A stretch of 64,000 bases of DNA. It comes from Sclerodactyla briareus. Its lineage: Eukaryota; Echinodermata; Holothuroidea; Dendrochirotida; Sclerodactylidae. The notes below the pieces were generated by a model. That model made no database searches. It was given only the letters and a program-made list of their open reading frames with translations, and was not told the origin of the DNA. Below, piece after piece: positions 11,001 through 23,213 of the stretch. The translations under genes and the position numbers were made by a program. The stretch is taken from assembly GCA_026419785.1 (NCBI GenBank), contig JAODTK010005522.1:1-64000 (forward strand). The letters run 5' to 3'. Each line of letters begins with the position of its first letter. The stretch's first letter is position 1.

Positions 11001-13020
11001 ATGCTTCAGGAAGGGGAGCAGCCGCTTGGAGGGAGAAAAACTGAGGGTTTCAATTATTCTACTTCACTCAAGCGTTTTCCACATCTTTCAACATTCCCTC
11101 ATGCCTAACCCAGCCCATCGCAACCCTAATGGACGACTGACACAATCAACAAACTTTCACTGGTTTTCGCGAATCTGTGAAGTATGTTACACCACCTCAT
11201 ACTGGACCAATGCCCCCCCCATCCCCGCCGCACCATTGAACATCTGGCAATAACACAATAGTCCCGATTGGTCACCCCATAGCCCTTCCTCATTTTCCAG
11301 GAAAAGGGTCTTGGGGTGCATGGTTCCAATATGGGGTAAGCTGACTATTTTGACATAGATTGCTCTATCTGGGCCACCCAATCAGCTAGACTCCCTGACA
11401 GACCCCTCATTCCCTCAGCCGTCATAGATTTGCTCACAACACAGCGCCTACTACCCAACTCATTTCTTTCCACGAGACTATTGTCTTTTTCCCTTGGTTT
11501 TCCATATTTTCTATATATTGGGCCTACCTGCAGTCAGTGCAGTGTCATCAAAACCCCCACTCAAGTCTCTGCTCGGATAGGTTTTGTGCTCCTATATATA
11601 ACAGCAAAACTGCATAATCCCTAATGGTGAGCTGCCCACCCGACCGCCCCACCCCCTTCACTTCACTTTTTGTAACTGAAACCATCTACGGGACATTCCC
11701 ATGGAGAGTCTGTTCAAAAGTAAATTGACACAGAAAAAATTAGGGCCTTCCCCTGTTACTAGTACACAACAAAACAAAGTACACACAGCCCCCGCCCCCT
11801 CCCATTTTTTTTTTTTTGGGGGGGGGGGCTGTTTTTTCCACATGACTGAAAGTTTCACAATATGTTTTCATGGAAGCCACTGGTGCGGCTTGGTATATAG
11901 GTTGGTTTCAAGAGGTATATATATTTATCGAATAGACATCCCCCATCAAAAGGAGGGAGATTCCCCATGACAACACATCTTAATACAACAGATTCAAGGA
12001 GGCTTCAGGGCTTTTAGAGCTGGTGATTGAAATAATACTGCAGAGAAACTTCCATATTGGGCAGCAGATGGGCTTTTGAACGCAGCCCCACCCCCCCTTC
12101 CATTACTTTGCCAGTTGGGGAGAGATAATAATGCTTCTTTCAAAGTAAAATGGTATATGAATATGACACTGGGTCCTATCCATTCATGTACATTACATAA
12201 CTCCAGACCCCTTGGGCCGAATTTCAGCTGATTCCGAATGCCATGCGGCACAAACATAAAGCCTTGCAACTTTGCGAAATTACTTGTGTGTGTCACAAAG
12301 GAGGCAGGACCCCATGTTACACAATGTAAAAACTGTCTTTCAGAACCCTGTAACAAAACAAAAGGGATTGAGGGATCCGAATGAAAATTGGAATTGTTTA
12401 CAAATAAACAAGTCGATCGCCAAAAAGGGTCTCGCCTGGTGGTTTGTATTATTCACTACACCAAACCAACTGGTTCATCGCAGACCATCGTCATGTCAAA
12501 CGAACATCACATATTTTCACATATAAGACATAAAAATTCCTAAAATAACTGGACCAATAATAAGTTTACTCTTAATCCAAAGCCCAACAACTTTAAAAGA
12601 ATGAAGTTTTTCGAAACCAAGCACTTCCGGGGAAGGAGGGGGGGGGGGGGCATGCATCCCCAGGTGGCCAGAGAGGAAAAAATGTCAGTACTTTTGTAGT
12701 TTTCATCACTAATCAAATTGGTTGGGGTAAGAAGTCGCTTGTGGGCGGCTTTTAACATGAGTAAAATTGTCACAGGAGCTATGGTTAACTCGTCCCTCAG
12801 TGCTTTATCCTAAAGAGCTTAATTGATATGATGGAAATCAACGAATTGATGAACATCAAACACAACAATTCAGAAATGCTAACAGACCATACCTACTGAG
12901 TTTGGCGAAATTCTTACCAAGTTGGAAATTGTGGGAAAAAACAAAAGAAAATACTGCAATCAGCACATACAATTAACCTCTATGACCCCGGGCTGTACGC
13001 TTTAAAATGAATCAGGATCA
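11001..13020. other. no gene recognised; homopolymer-rich
   Basis: Contains T/G homopolymers at about 11807-11828 and a G-run at about 12639-12650. Open frames on both strands overlap one another and resemble nothing known. Confidence 0.4.
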
Positions 13021-13500
13021 AAGGTGGATCACATCTACTGTAGCTAAGTTTTGGGAATCTACAAACTTTCAAAAATTACATAAATTATGCAAATTGACCA
13101 TTGAATGACCTCCAGTGACCCGACTATCATTCACTTTTAAATTTCTCGGAACCTGGTGAACCACAATCCACCAGTTTCGTGAAAATCTGACAAACCTGAA
13201 AAATTCCATAATTATGCAAATTAGACACTTAATTAGCTAATTTAGCTGAAAATCTAATCAGAGGTGTCAGCTATCTGTCTCCTAAATATGCCAACTACAT
13301 CATGTAGTACATACCATTCTGCGTAATCCTGCTAATGAGCAATTATAATTTACATAAAATTGGCTAATTAACCCAACTTAATTGATGACAATGCTGCCAA
13401 AATCTAAGTCAATCGTGTACACGCTAACCCCTGGTGCTCACACAAAATTTTGTCATAGTCGGCCTCACGGTTTTTGAGAAATCCGTGCTAACCAGAAAGT
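13021..13500. repeat. AT-rich repeat-like stretch with ATGCAAAT words
   Basis: Related phrases recur within this stretch: AATTATGCAAATT at about 13083 and 13211, and TTAATTAGC/GCTAATTAA near 13230 and 13363. ATGACCTCCAGTGACCC adds TGACC words. The look is that of a decayed interspersed or tandem repeat of the TGACC type seen elsewhere in the window, but no second copy aligns fully. ATGCAAAT happens to match the POU octamer. Confidence 0.35.
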
Positions 13501-14347
13501 GTGACACCACACGCCATAGTGACCACTCTGTCTCTTCCTCATTCATTCAGACGAACAAAAAGCAGGCCTCATTTCAGTTATAATAGCAAATTTGAATTTC
13601 TGTGATACTCATGTGGAGTAGAATGCCACATATCATGACTCTGTGGGAATGACAGTGAATGAGTAGCCTCTGATATCACAATTTCCGCCGGTTATAGCTC
13701 CATTGTTGACACAAAGTGCCCCTTGGAAAGAGTTTCGCACATTGCCTATCATATGGTAGCACAATTAAACTATACAGACTCCTATATAATGAAAAATATC
13801 TGGTTGTCCAGGACAACCTTTTTCTAACTTCTGGTTTGTCAGTCACGCACATTTGTTTGTCTGAATCCTCGCCTTGTATAAAAATTATAAAATAGAGTGA
13901 TTGATAAACATACACTTGTTACAAAGAAAACTGACAGAGTCACTCCCACAGTACTCCAGTAGGCCCCATATAGAAGTAATTGTTTGTTTCAGTGAAATGA
14001 CACTGGGAACTTCCAAATCATGAGTAACACACCGAAAAGTTCTTCCATCACCCAAAAGCACATTTTGTTCAGATTTTTTTTTATGATCCATAAATTATTT
14101 TCTCTTGGGGCAATGGTGAATGATTTGTAGGAAAAAAATATGAAACAGGGGCCTAGGAGACCTTAAACTATTAATTTTCTGTCACAGGTGAAACCAAGCC
14201 TAAAACTGTGAATTGCAATCAAATACAGGAAACCAGTTTAGCCTAAAAAATGGATGGGACACAGTCTGGAGACAGATCGCAAAATATGTGCTTCGAACTT
14301 GTTCTGCTTTGCTCTTGTTCTTTTTTGGCTCTGGTTATTTTTGCATC
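13501..14347. other. no feature recognised
   Basis: Nothing supportable. Confidence 0.4.
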
Positions 14348-14411
14348 TGTAAAGCACTCTAGAGGCATTTGCCATTGGCACTCTATCAAGTCCTCATTAT
14401 TATTATTATTT
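14348..14411 (+). mobile_element. L2/CR1-type 3' tail (truncated LINE or SINE)
   Basis: GTAAAGCACTCTAGAGGC, then CACTCTATCAAGTCC and (ATT)n, resembles the conserved 3' terminus of L2/CR1-like LINEs and the SINEs they mobilise. That terminus has paired AAAGCGC and GCGCTATATAA words before a short (ATT)n. An intact version of the same tail ends the SINE at 62769-63160. Here only the last 60 bp or so can be seen; the upstream part is unrecognisable. Confidence 0.55.
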
Positions 14412-16085
14412 AGTTTTTGGTGAAAAAAAGGTAGACATTAACCCATTTAAACATGTCAGTTTCATCATTACTATTTATGAAAGAATTCAGATTGTTGTTT
14501 TAACATTTTACAGTGAATTAGCTACCAGAACATGTTTATAAGTTCTGCGAAGGTCAAGGTTGAGAACATTTGGTAAAATTGTGACTGCTTAGATGTTGTG
14601 CATGAACTGTGTAGTGACAGTTGTTATCCATGCCCTGTAGTGGAATGATTTATGTAAACATGACATGGTTCCATGATCGATATCAACAATAACATATTCA
14701 GACCACGTGTTTTCAATACACAGCACAGTAAAATTCCACTGCATTCGGGTTGGGTGATATGGAATGCAGCAAGCCCGCTAGCCCTAGCAAATGTCATTAC
14801 ATACATGTCTATGTCACTGATTTAGGAGGTATTGTGCAATCTGTCAGCAGCAATCATCAGGGCTAAAAAAATTATGACGATGGGAACAAAAAAGTTCAGA
14901 ATGAATATTGACTGAGGAGATTTAACATTTAGAAGCAGGATCATGAACAGAAATATTATAGCAGGAGAAAGTTGTTCGTCGGCATCCAAATGTGTCAGAA
15001 AGAAATTAGGGTTCATCTCGGACGACCAGATACAACTCAGAGCCCTGGCTAGGGACATTAAAGCACAGGCTCTTCAGAGAATTGAATACCCTCCCCACCA
15101 ATCAACATCTCTCTTTTCAACTTTGCTGAAAGGTCTCTCCAATCTGGATACTGCTTTGCTAAAAAGGTTTCTGAATACTGCTTACCAAAAAATTCTGGAC
15201 TGCTTTGCAAAACGTTTCTGGATACTTCTTAGTTGCCTGGCTCGTTAAATCACATGCAATAAACTGAACTCACCAGAATTATACTTTCAAAAGATATTGT
15301 CATGCGCATAGGGACTTTCCCCCACCTCTTGGTCGACGTACTCTCTGACCTTGAGCCTCGTCTGTTGTGGTGCAGGCCCCAGAAGATATGGCTGTTAATT
15401 TGTGTGAACTCACATCTGGCAGCAGCTAGCCTGTCACCCCCCCAATTCAAATATTCAACCATCTATGAACCCACAAACAATCCTCCAGTGAGTATGCCTG
15501 GGATCCATATGCACGGAAATTGTTTTTCTTAAGTACGTTTGTTGGCCCCTTTTGTAATTTAACTAGAGCATCAAATGGTGGCAGTTTCATGTTACCTCAG
15601 AAACCAGAAGTAAGGCCCAATATGTTGCGGAACTCCCAGATCATTCCTCTTGTATGACCGATTTTTCAAAAAAATTCATTAGTTTTTCACAACTGTCCCT
15701 GTAGGTGACCCCTTGACTTGCTGGAAAACCCCCAAATATCTCTTTACTATTGATCAGTGAAGGGCATTTTTTCCACAATTTTTTTCTGGAGTCTGTCTAA
15801 TTGCCATTTTTCCCTCTATTTTGAAATCGTGGTGCGTTGAATCCAATAGTGTGCAACACCGAATGGCAGTACAAAAAACTCTTTTCGGAACTTCTTGCTC
15901 TTACAAGTTATGCATCAATTAGTTGGAGGCCTGTGTCAAAACGTGTCATACAGGCCTTAGAGGAACCCTGGTGGGAGCCTGGGAGGAGGGGAACCCTTTT
16001 TTCATTCCAAAAACTTCCAAACTGTCCATACCCAACCAACCCCCGTTTTGCAATTTGAGCAATAGTAATACTTTTAAATTTTTCC
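14412..16085. other. no gene recognised
   Basis: A 101-codon plus-strand ORF at 14943-15248 repeats short phrases (for example AAAGGTYTCT and TTTCTGGATACT) and opposes a 78-codon minus-strand ORF. Neither resembles a known protein. Confidence 0.4.
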
Positions 16086-16139
16086 CAACTTACGTTTGCA
16101 TAAATGGTAGGCGGGTTAACTAACTGCAAACGTAAGTTG
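16086..16139. repeat. 15-bp perfect inverted repeat
   Basis: CAACTTACGTTTGCA at 16086-16100 is followed by its exact reverse complement at 16125-16139, with 24 bases between. Pairing stops at the next base on both sides. It could be a hairpin in RNA, a protein-binding dyad, or the remnant of a foldback element. Confidence 0.8.
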
Positions 16140-16726
16140 TAATAGGGGTATCTTTTCGCAATAACAACTGACCATTCCTGCCATGACCACGATGACATCA
16201 AATACCTGTACAACCCGATATCAGCATTAGTAATCATACTTAGACTTGCTTAATTCCCCGCAATATAACAATTTTATAATTTTCCAAGAATGAAATCGCC
16301 AATGACTAACCCCGAAATGATGTTTTTGAATTCCTGAACAACTCGTCTAGTACTACATGTATTGATCATCACTAGTATGAAAATTCGTTGAAGGATGAAG
16401 AAGCTTTTTATTCCACTGGGCCCTATTGATTATATATTTCAAGCCAAAGCATTGCCTAGATAACCTCTGGCCTCGATAGTGAGCCTTTTCAACGTTGTAA
16501 TTGCGGTGGCATGGTCACCACTGAACAAACACCCGAGAAGCATAGACACGATTCTCCTCATGCGCTACATTACCTTGACACACTTGACCGAATTGAACAT
16601 TGTGTATGACATTGAATTCCAAGTTCTGGTTCACCATGCACCCTCTCAAAAAAGTCGATGTTTTCCCAATTGTTGGTCTGTCCTATTCTTAGAAAGTCAC
16701 ATTCGACGTGAGTTAAATAGTTAAAT
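16140..16726. other. no feature recognised
   Basis: Nothing supportable apart from short ORFs. Confidence 0.4.
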
Positions 16727-16800
16727 CAGTGTTTCTCAAAGTGGTCTCAACCGTCCCCTAGTGGTCACTGGGAAGGTTTTTTAGGGGGGCACTAAAGAAT
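16727..16800 (+). mobile_element. hAT-like terminal fragment
   Basis: CAGTGTTTCTCAAAGTGG, followed closely by CCCCTAGTGG and GGGGGGCACT, is the kind of terminus found on hAT (Charlie-like) DNA transposons. A matching right end with reverse-complement sequence was not found nearby, so this is one end only. The call rests on recognition of the terminal motif. Confidence 0.4.
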
Positions 16801-18858
16801 CAATATAGGAGTTTATAGGTGCGACTGAGACTGGGTTAGGGGGGTCCCCCGATAAACGATCGGGGTAACCACATTCCTTTTAAACCCCACAATTCCCTCG
16901 TTGGGTTGGGAACCGATCTCGATATTCCCGTATTTCTTTTCTTGAGTTCCGGCCTTCAGGAGTCGGTCAAGTAGCTGCCCTGGGTCAAATACGACCGGTC
17001 CGCTTGCTTTTGTACGTTCATACACACTCCCCCGATCGGGGCTTTGCATTCAATACACTTCCATTGGCTGCAGCTGTTTCCATTCCTTTATTGTAAGTGT
17101 AGTCACCACAGACATGTTCCATAACCCCGGTTAAATCCCACAATGAGAACTGTTAGAATTGTCGATTGTTGAATTCTACAGTAATCCCATGAATGTCCCA
17201 AATCCCTTCTTCACCTTAAACTTCGTTTTATGGCTCTCGAAATTACTTTATAATTTTCATATCACACAGAACAATAAAAGTAATTGCGCATTCATAAGCA
17301 AGGTAGTACAGAACATGCTCAGAAAACTCGAATGAAATATGTACCACTTCCCAAGTTGGCAAAGGAAGCCAACCTTTCTGAATGACCAAACTGCAAACGG
17401 GTCCTAAATATTGGTGGAATAGACTGGAAAAATGTTCTTGCTTTCATCCTAGGTTCATCCCCAATAAGTTTGCATGGCAAATCGCTGGTGTTTTGGTTTC
17501 ATCAAGGTATGCTGCACCGAATTGGTTCATATGGATTATACAGGAGCAGCCATAAACAAGAGCACCATCCCTGCGGAACTAACAAGGGAGTCCAGTCGAA
17601 GCAAGTGCTTCAAGTTTAGGACCTAGACTCAATGTGGATTTCAAGTTAGTAAGTTTTTCCACATTCGAATTGGGGCTTCATTTTTGTCCCTGTGCCCAAT
17701 AATTCATGAGGCACTACACCCACCCCTCGTTTGAGGTTTTGGCTGACAGGCTTTTGGGACAATAATTGCTTCTTGCATAGAATTACACTATTCAGGATTC
17801 GCCCGTACGTCAAAGCAGTTAACTCACTGTGACCTACGTTATTCATTGCCAAAACACTTGAGGCTTAGCCTAACTTTATTGTCGGAATAACTCACTTTCG
17901 TACTGCAACATGGATTCAAAAATTTAATGTCACAGCTACAAAATATTGATGAAAAACATCGCAGCTGTTATGTGAACGGAAGGAGACGAATACATAAAAG
18001 TTGTGTAAAGTGTGAAAAATGCAGTAAGTCCTACTGACTTTGTACAGAGATTTACAGCCAGTCACAGGTGCTCGTAACGTTAGGCTCCCACTTTATCTCC
18101 AATAATGACAAGGTGGCTACAAACCCAAACGACCTTTGAACCCAACAACTTTCAAATCTAATAACGAGAATCGATGGCCGGCTGTACAGAATACAAATGA
18201 ACCGCTTCATACAAACCACTAAAGATCATTTTTACCTGTACCTACTTGATATCTGCATTTGACAAGCTGCGTGGCCACTCGCAAGATATCGTGTTGCCGA
18301 TTAAGGCTTGGACCAATGTCTCACTTTCTGAGTCTTACTACATTGGAAAATGATTTTTCCTTAAAACCAGAATATATGCATTGATTAACAGAGAATCACT
18401 ATGTTCGAGTTCAAACAAAGTATTTATTCAATTCTGCTGCTCAATGGTCCTGAATTATATGAACGCAAATGTATTTCTTTTCTTCTCTTCACGTTCACTC
18501 AATCGACCAAAGCAGTAAATTGGTTCCGTTTGAGTGCCAATGGGTCCGTTTGAGTGCCGATTGCTCATTTTTTCACCTGCCATGTCTGGAATAACGACAT
18601 TCTGACCCTCCCTTCCCAGTAAGCAAAATGCAATACTTGAATTGATGCTACATTGCTTACCATCATCTATATATAGTTGTAGTTTTAACTCCCTAAATTC
18701 TACACTATTACAATTATGCATCGTCTTATTCCGCGTGTAGTCAGCTCCCAACCTTAAGGTCCAAGGCGCTAATCCGCAACCCGATATCCGAGTGGCCAAG
18801 CCAGTCCTGTCCCCAAGCGGCACTGAGAGCCTCAGTGCAACCTAAATAAATATTCTGG
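16801..18858. other. no gene recognised
   Basis: Nothing supportable. A 122-codon minus-strand ORF at 18455-18823 contains an internal short direct repeat (TGGGTCCGTTTGAGTGCC, with a similar GGTTCCGTTTGAGTGCC) but resembles no family. Confidence 0.4.
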
Positions 18859-18887
18859 CGGCACCTTGGCAAAGATGGAAGGTGCCG
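18859..18887. repeat. 9-bp hairpin
   Basis: CGGCACCTT and AAGGTGCCG form a perfect 9-bp stem around an 11-base loop. No T-run follows on either side, so I do not call it a terminator. A related GCGGCACTG word occurs on both sides (18818-18826 approx. and 18892-18900). Confidence 0.55.
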
Positions 18888-20297
18888 TTTTGCGGCACTG
18901 AAAACCTTTTTCGTGAACACAATTCAATTTTTTGGGGGATCTCCAATTTTTAGAAGGCTGAGTATCAGAGGCCTAGGCTACCTCTTTGGGTAGAAGATGT
19001 TTTCTAGCTATCTAGGGGGATTTTGTACGATTAGGCCCCTACCTAATCCAAATCCCTTCTCGCCTGCATGCGCTACTTCTCACCATCCACACTCCCTTAG
19101 TGCACTTCACTTGCATTACAGTAAGCGACACATCGGATATACACTACATGGTAGTTGGCCGAAATCGATTTAGCATAAGTTAGCCGTTGCGTTAGTAGGC
19201 CTACCTTGGGTCTTGCTGTCTCAAGTCCAGAGTCCAGAACGAATGTTCGAGATCAATGAGAGGGTAATTCAAAACTGCTTGGGGGACTTCTGCTGGTCTT
19301 GTGGAAATAGTCGTCGGCGGCCACTTTCCAAACAAGGTTAGATCCAGAAGAGCAGATGTGATTTAAGACCTGCTGACCAGCGATATGAAAACACACAGAG
19401 ACAACTAGACAGCAGATCTACCGTACCAGCTGCCAGCGCGAGATAGATCAGAGGTATCATTCAAGGATTAATGTAGTATAATGGTCCTGGCAGAGTGACG
19501 GACACTTGAGGGTATTCGTCAATTTTTTTTGAAGATTCCAAATCGCAAAACACAGAGGAAAGGCACTCAATAGTCAGTAGGGTGGGTACAACATATAATA
19601 GATCGATGTCGACTTTTCAAAATGATGATTCAAGGTGGGATTCAGATTTCCAAGGCCGTTCCGTCGCATGACATCCGATCCAAGGAACCTGGCTAGAAAG
19701 CGGACCTACTAATGCAGTACGGTCCAACTAACTAATGTATGCATCCAATGCAGTTTACCTACTAACAGCGCTATTATGAACCTTGAAACAACAAAATGCT
19801 ACGATGAAGGTCACTGGAAAAGAGGAGTCTGAAGCCTCCATCGGCCATTTGTGTGAGTTCTCACTCGTAATCGGCCCATTTCGCTGGCTGGAAATAAGTC
19901 TACCCTGATTAGTCCGCGAAACTGTTTACATCGTGTTGCCAAGTAACGTTCGATCGAAAAAAACCAGTTGTCGCTTGTTAACCCAGGTGTCCGGAATACC
20001 AGGTATACTAGAAGACCACACGGTCGTGTATACTACTGGCTGGCTATGTAGTATACTGCATAGTCCCGACACCTGCATTAGTTGCCGCGATCGACATGCC
20101 TCTCTTCGATCATGTATCAGTCACCATAGCAACACATATAATGGGATAGTTTCGTGGAAGTAGATAAGTAAAGGGGGGAATCACAACCTGCAAAATGTGG
20201 GCCGATAACTAGTGAGTACTTATACGAAACATGGCCGACTGAGAGGTCTCCTCCTTAAGGCCCTGAATCCCCATCTGGAGGTCTACGCCTGCACATG
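18888..20297. other. no feature recognised
   Basis: Nothing supportable. Confidence 0.4.
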
Positions 20298-20326
20298 CAG
20301 TTATTTAAGGGATAACTGCAACTGGG

Positions 20327-20460
20327 AGACTTTTCAACTGGTGAATAAACCAGTCAGACTGTGAATTTATGTAAATAACGGACGAAAAAAGGGGGGCTCA
20401 GCCGAGTTCGTTATTATACTAAATTCAGAGTCGAGACGATTTATTCACCGTAAAAGTCGA
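20327..20460. repeat. foldback hairpin, unit 1
   Basis: The left arm starts near ACTTTTCAACTGGTGAATAA, and the right arm ends near TTTATTCACCGTAAAAGT. The arms pair imperfectly over roughly 45-50 bases, through a TGAATTTA/TAAATTCA centre, around a short spacer rich in G. The same structure stands at 21601-21719 in unit 2. Confidence 0.7.
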
Positions 20461-20768
20461 CCTGCTGTAGATTATTCCAATTCTACAACCCCAAAATCAG
20501 AGTATCCAAAAACATATAGAGATCATGTCCTCATATCTATCTCTAACAGGGAATAAGCAGCTAGGGTAACTTATTGCGTTGGTTCAATCGAAGTAATTGC
20601 ATTGCGTACCATACACAAAAGAATTAGCATTCCTTCTGTGCGTACCTCCACGGAGACGCAATACAACCACGCGTGCCACAACCGGAGGGTTCTTCTCGCG
20701 TGTGAACTGGCGATGTCTTTCTCGCAATTGCACAGTCACAACGCGTCGTTTCGCTCGTTCCGTTGAGG

Positions 20769-21312
20769 CCATAATCATCATTCAGAAAGAACTTGGGGGC
20801 GGACTGTTCGGCACCCGCGCGTCAAGAAAGAGCCCTACCCACACACAAACATATATTACAACTTCCTAGTTAACTGGTCAGCATACCGCGCGTATAAAAC
20901 GATCATCAATTGCGCCGGTTTTAGTACAGAATTCCGCATCATCAGGAACACGCGCAAATATAGCTCGCTCCGAGCATCTTTGAACGCGCTTTCTTTAGTA
21001 AAGACGCGCGTAATCCTATCGTTCGGGGCTACGGAAATTGTGATTTCATGGAGATTGGGTGCTGCCGCGTCCTAAAAAAGATAGTTATGCTGCGTCTGGC
21101 CAAGCTAGGGATTTTTGTACATATATAAGCGCGTTAAAACAACGCCGGTTCTCACGCAGACGCAACCAGCTCCGGGCAAATTTCAATTTTGCCCTGACCG
21201 GCAATGGCGGGCAATGCAAGCAAATTTGTACATAGCTTAGCCCTCCATGCGATAATGCGCGTCTAAAATAAGTGCGCACTCTAGCATTAATATTATACTC
21301 TATGGTTTGAGG
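20769..21312. other. segment present only in unit 1, flanked by TTGAGG
   Basis: This 544-bp segment interrupts the alignment of the two duplicated units exactly at the word TTGAGG. The word stands once in unit 2 (22046-22051) and twice in unit 1. This is what an insertion with a 6-bp target duplication would leave. It is also what a deletion between 6-bp microhomologies in unit 2 would leave. The segment is rich in CGCG words, has no evident terminal inverted repeats and no gene I recognise. Confidence 0.6.
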
Positions 21313-21569
21313 GGGCAGTACGCCTCTGAAGAGCCGCGTATACTGAAAGCCGGATCTGCGCGTTTAAACATAAACTTCTAAAAGCTCACGCAACCTTGCA
21401 TTCGCGTTCAAAAAGTAATGCGGTTACTTAAAAACCGTCAGCGAATCGATCAAGTATTCGATTGTTATGTGGTTACTCTGAAACACTGACTTTTATTGCA
21501 AAAATAGCCCGCTACGTAATTGGTATTAACCAATCATAATCCTGTTTGTCACTAACGGATGGCTTGGGG

Positions 21570-22306
21570 TTGTAGAAATTAGGGATAAACTCAACTGGAG
21601 CTTTTACTGTGAATAAAAGTCGAGACTCTGAATTGTAGGTAAATCACGGACAGCGCGCCGAGTTCCCCCGTTATTAAGCTAAATTCAGGTTCGAGACTGT
21701 TGATTCCAGTAAAGTCGACTTGCTGTAGATTTTTCCTATTCTACAACCGCAAATCAAGAATTATCCAAACGATTTAGAGATTATCGTATCTCTAATCTAT
21801 GCTTTCTATCTTTAAACAGTTAATAACCATAGGTACCTATTTGGCGCGTTTGGTTGCAATCGTAATAAATTGCATTGGCGTACCATACCAAAAAGATTGT
21901 CAGTGCGTGCTATGCGTGCTGTGCGTAGCTTCCCACGGAACGCAAAACAAACCACGCGTGCCAAACCGGAGGTTTCTGCGCGTGTGAACTGGATGGCGTT
22001 TCTCCCCAATTCACAGGACGCGTCGTTTCGTCGGTTTGGTATTCGTTGAGGCAGTACGCCCCTGAATAGCGCGTATCCTGGAAACCCAGCCCTCGCGTGT
22101 AACATAAACTTCCAAAGGCCTCACGCAACCTTACTTCGCGTTCAAAAAGTACTTGCGTTTTACTTAGAACCCACAAATCGAGCAAGTATTCGATTGTTGT
22201 GGTTACTCTGACCAGCTGACTGTTATTCAAAAATTATAGTCCGCTACGTGATGGGGATTGAGCCATCAGAATCCGTATTTGCATAACGATGGCTGGTGTT
22301 TGTAGA
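21570..22306. repeat. direct duplication, unit 2
   Basis: Second unit of the duplication that begins at 20298. It aligns along its whole length to unit 1 minus 20769-21312. It ends at a GTTTGTAGAAT word equivalent to the GGTTGTAGAAAT that ends unit 1. Differences are scattered substitutions and indels. Confidence 0.8.
21601..21719. repeat. foldback hairpin, unit 2
   Basis: CTTTTACTGTGAATAAAAGT... pairs with ...GTTGATTCCAGTAAAGTC across a GAATTG/TAAATTC centre. Arms are about 45-50 bases, imperfect, with a short CG-rich spacer. Counterpart of 20327-20460. Confidence 0.7.
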
Positions 22307-22578
22307 ATAGTATCTTCAGTGTGGAAAAAGTGCCCGAGCAAGAGGCTGGTTCTAATTCGTGATATCACCGACGTGACGGGCCTGGGAAAACTTGGAAACG
22401 TTGTTTCTAATCTCATCATCCTGGTAAGTCCGATCATTCTATAATCTAACTTTTACACACCCCTGTGTACCATTAGGGTTATTTAAGATGTGTGCTATTA
22501 TGTTGGAACGTTGAACACCTTTGAAAATTGGACAATTTCTCGTTAGTATTCTGTTATTACCAGGGGATCATGTACTAT

Positions 22579-23213
22579 GCTGCGTTCCATTTACCAACTC
22601 GTGAATTTCGTGATCACGACTTTCCCCCTCGAGAATTGCGTTTCCAGTAAACAAGTCGTGAAAATGGGCATACAATATGGCGGCCTCATGAGGAAATTGA
22701 AAACACCCGTACTGTACAAATCTTCGAAATGAAGAAGATCTAATACTATGTTTTTATTAGTCCCCTCTAGAATAGTAATCAATATCAACGAGAACTGAAG
22801 GGTATTATTGAAATTTTGAGCATTACAGCAACTTTCGGAAATCGAATTGACGATAAACGTTACTACACTTGGATTGGTTCGCGAAAGCCTCGAATCCCGA
22901 CGTTCGCGAAAAGCCTTTTGTCCGAAATTTTGCTATTTATATAGAATTGGTTCGCATTAACTGCAGTGATTGTTTCCAGACACATGTTCTCATCTCGAGA
23001 ATATTGACCTTATTATTCAGTTTTACATGGGATATTCTCTATTTGGCTTCGACTTTTCAACTCAGTTTGGTCGAAGTCCGCCATCTTGGATACAAGTCGT
23101 GAAGTCGGTTGCTATTCGAAATTCCCCTTCACAACCACTAGTGATCACGACTTGGTACAATGGAACGGTCGTGAAGTCGTTCCACCGTGTTTCACGAGGA
23201 ACATGAACGCAGC
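22579..23213. mobile_element. 635-bp element with long terminal inverted repeats
   Basis: The left end GCTGCGTTC and the right end GAACGCAGC are exact reverse complements. The inverted repeat continues inward for about 110-130 bp with gaps: CTCGTGAA, GTGATCACGACTT / AAGTCGTGATCAC, then ACAAGTCGTGAA / TTCACGACTTGT, and TGGCGGC / GTCCGCCA. The interior (about 22690-23080) encodes nothing recognisable. It is probably a MITE-like non-autonomous DNA element or an inverted duplication of a CGTGA-rich unit. I could not fix a target-site duplication, so the superfamily is unknown. Confidence 0.65.

Larger units (their letters stand above)
20298..21569. repeat. direct duplication, unit 1 (with extra 544 bp)
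   Basis: Unit 1 of a head-to-tail duplication; unit 2 is 21570-22306. Aligned landmarks run in the same order in both: an inverted repeat, GTCGAC(C/T)TGCTGTAGATT, TTCTACAACC, ACCACGCGTGCCA, ACCGGAGG, GCGTGTGAACTGG, CGCGTCGTTTCG, TTGAGG, CAGTACGCC, CGCGTTCAAAAAGTA, CAAGTATTCGATTGTT and GCCCGCTACGT. Unit 1 contains a segment between TTGAGG at 20763-20768 and TTGAGG at 21307-21312 that unit 2 lacks. Unusually CpG- and CGCG-rich for the window. No coding frame is conserved between the units. Confidence 0.8.
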
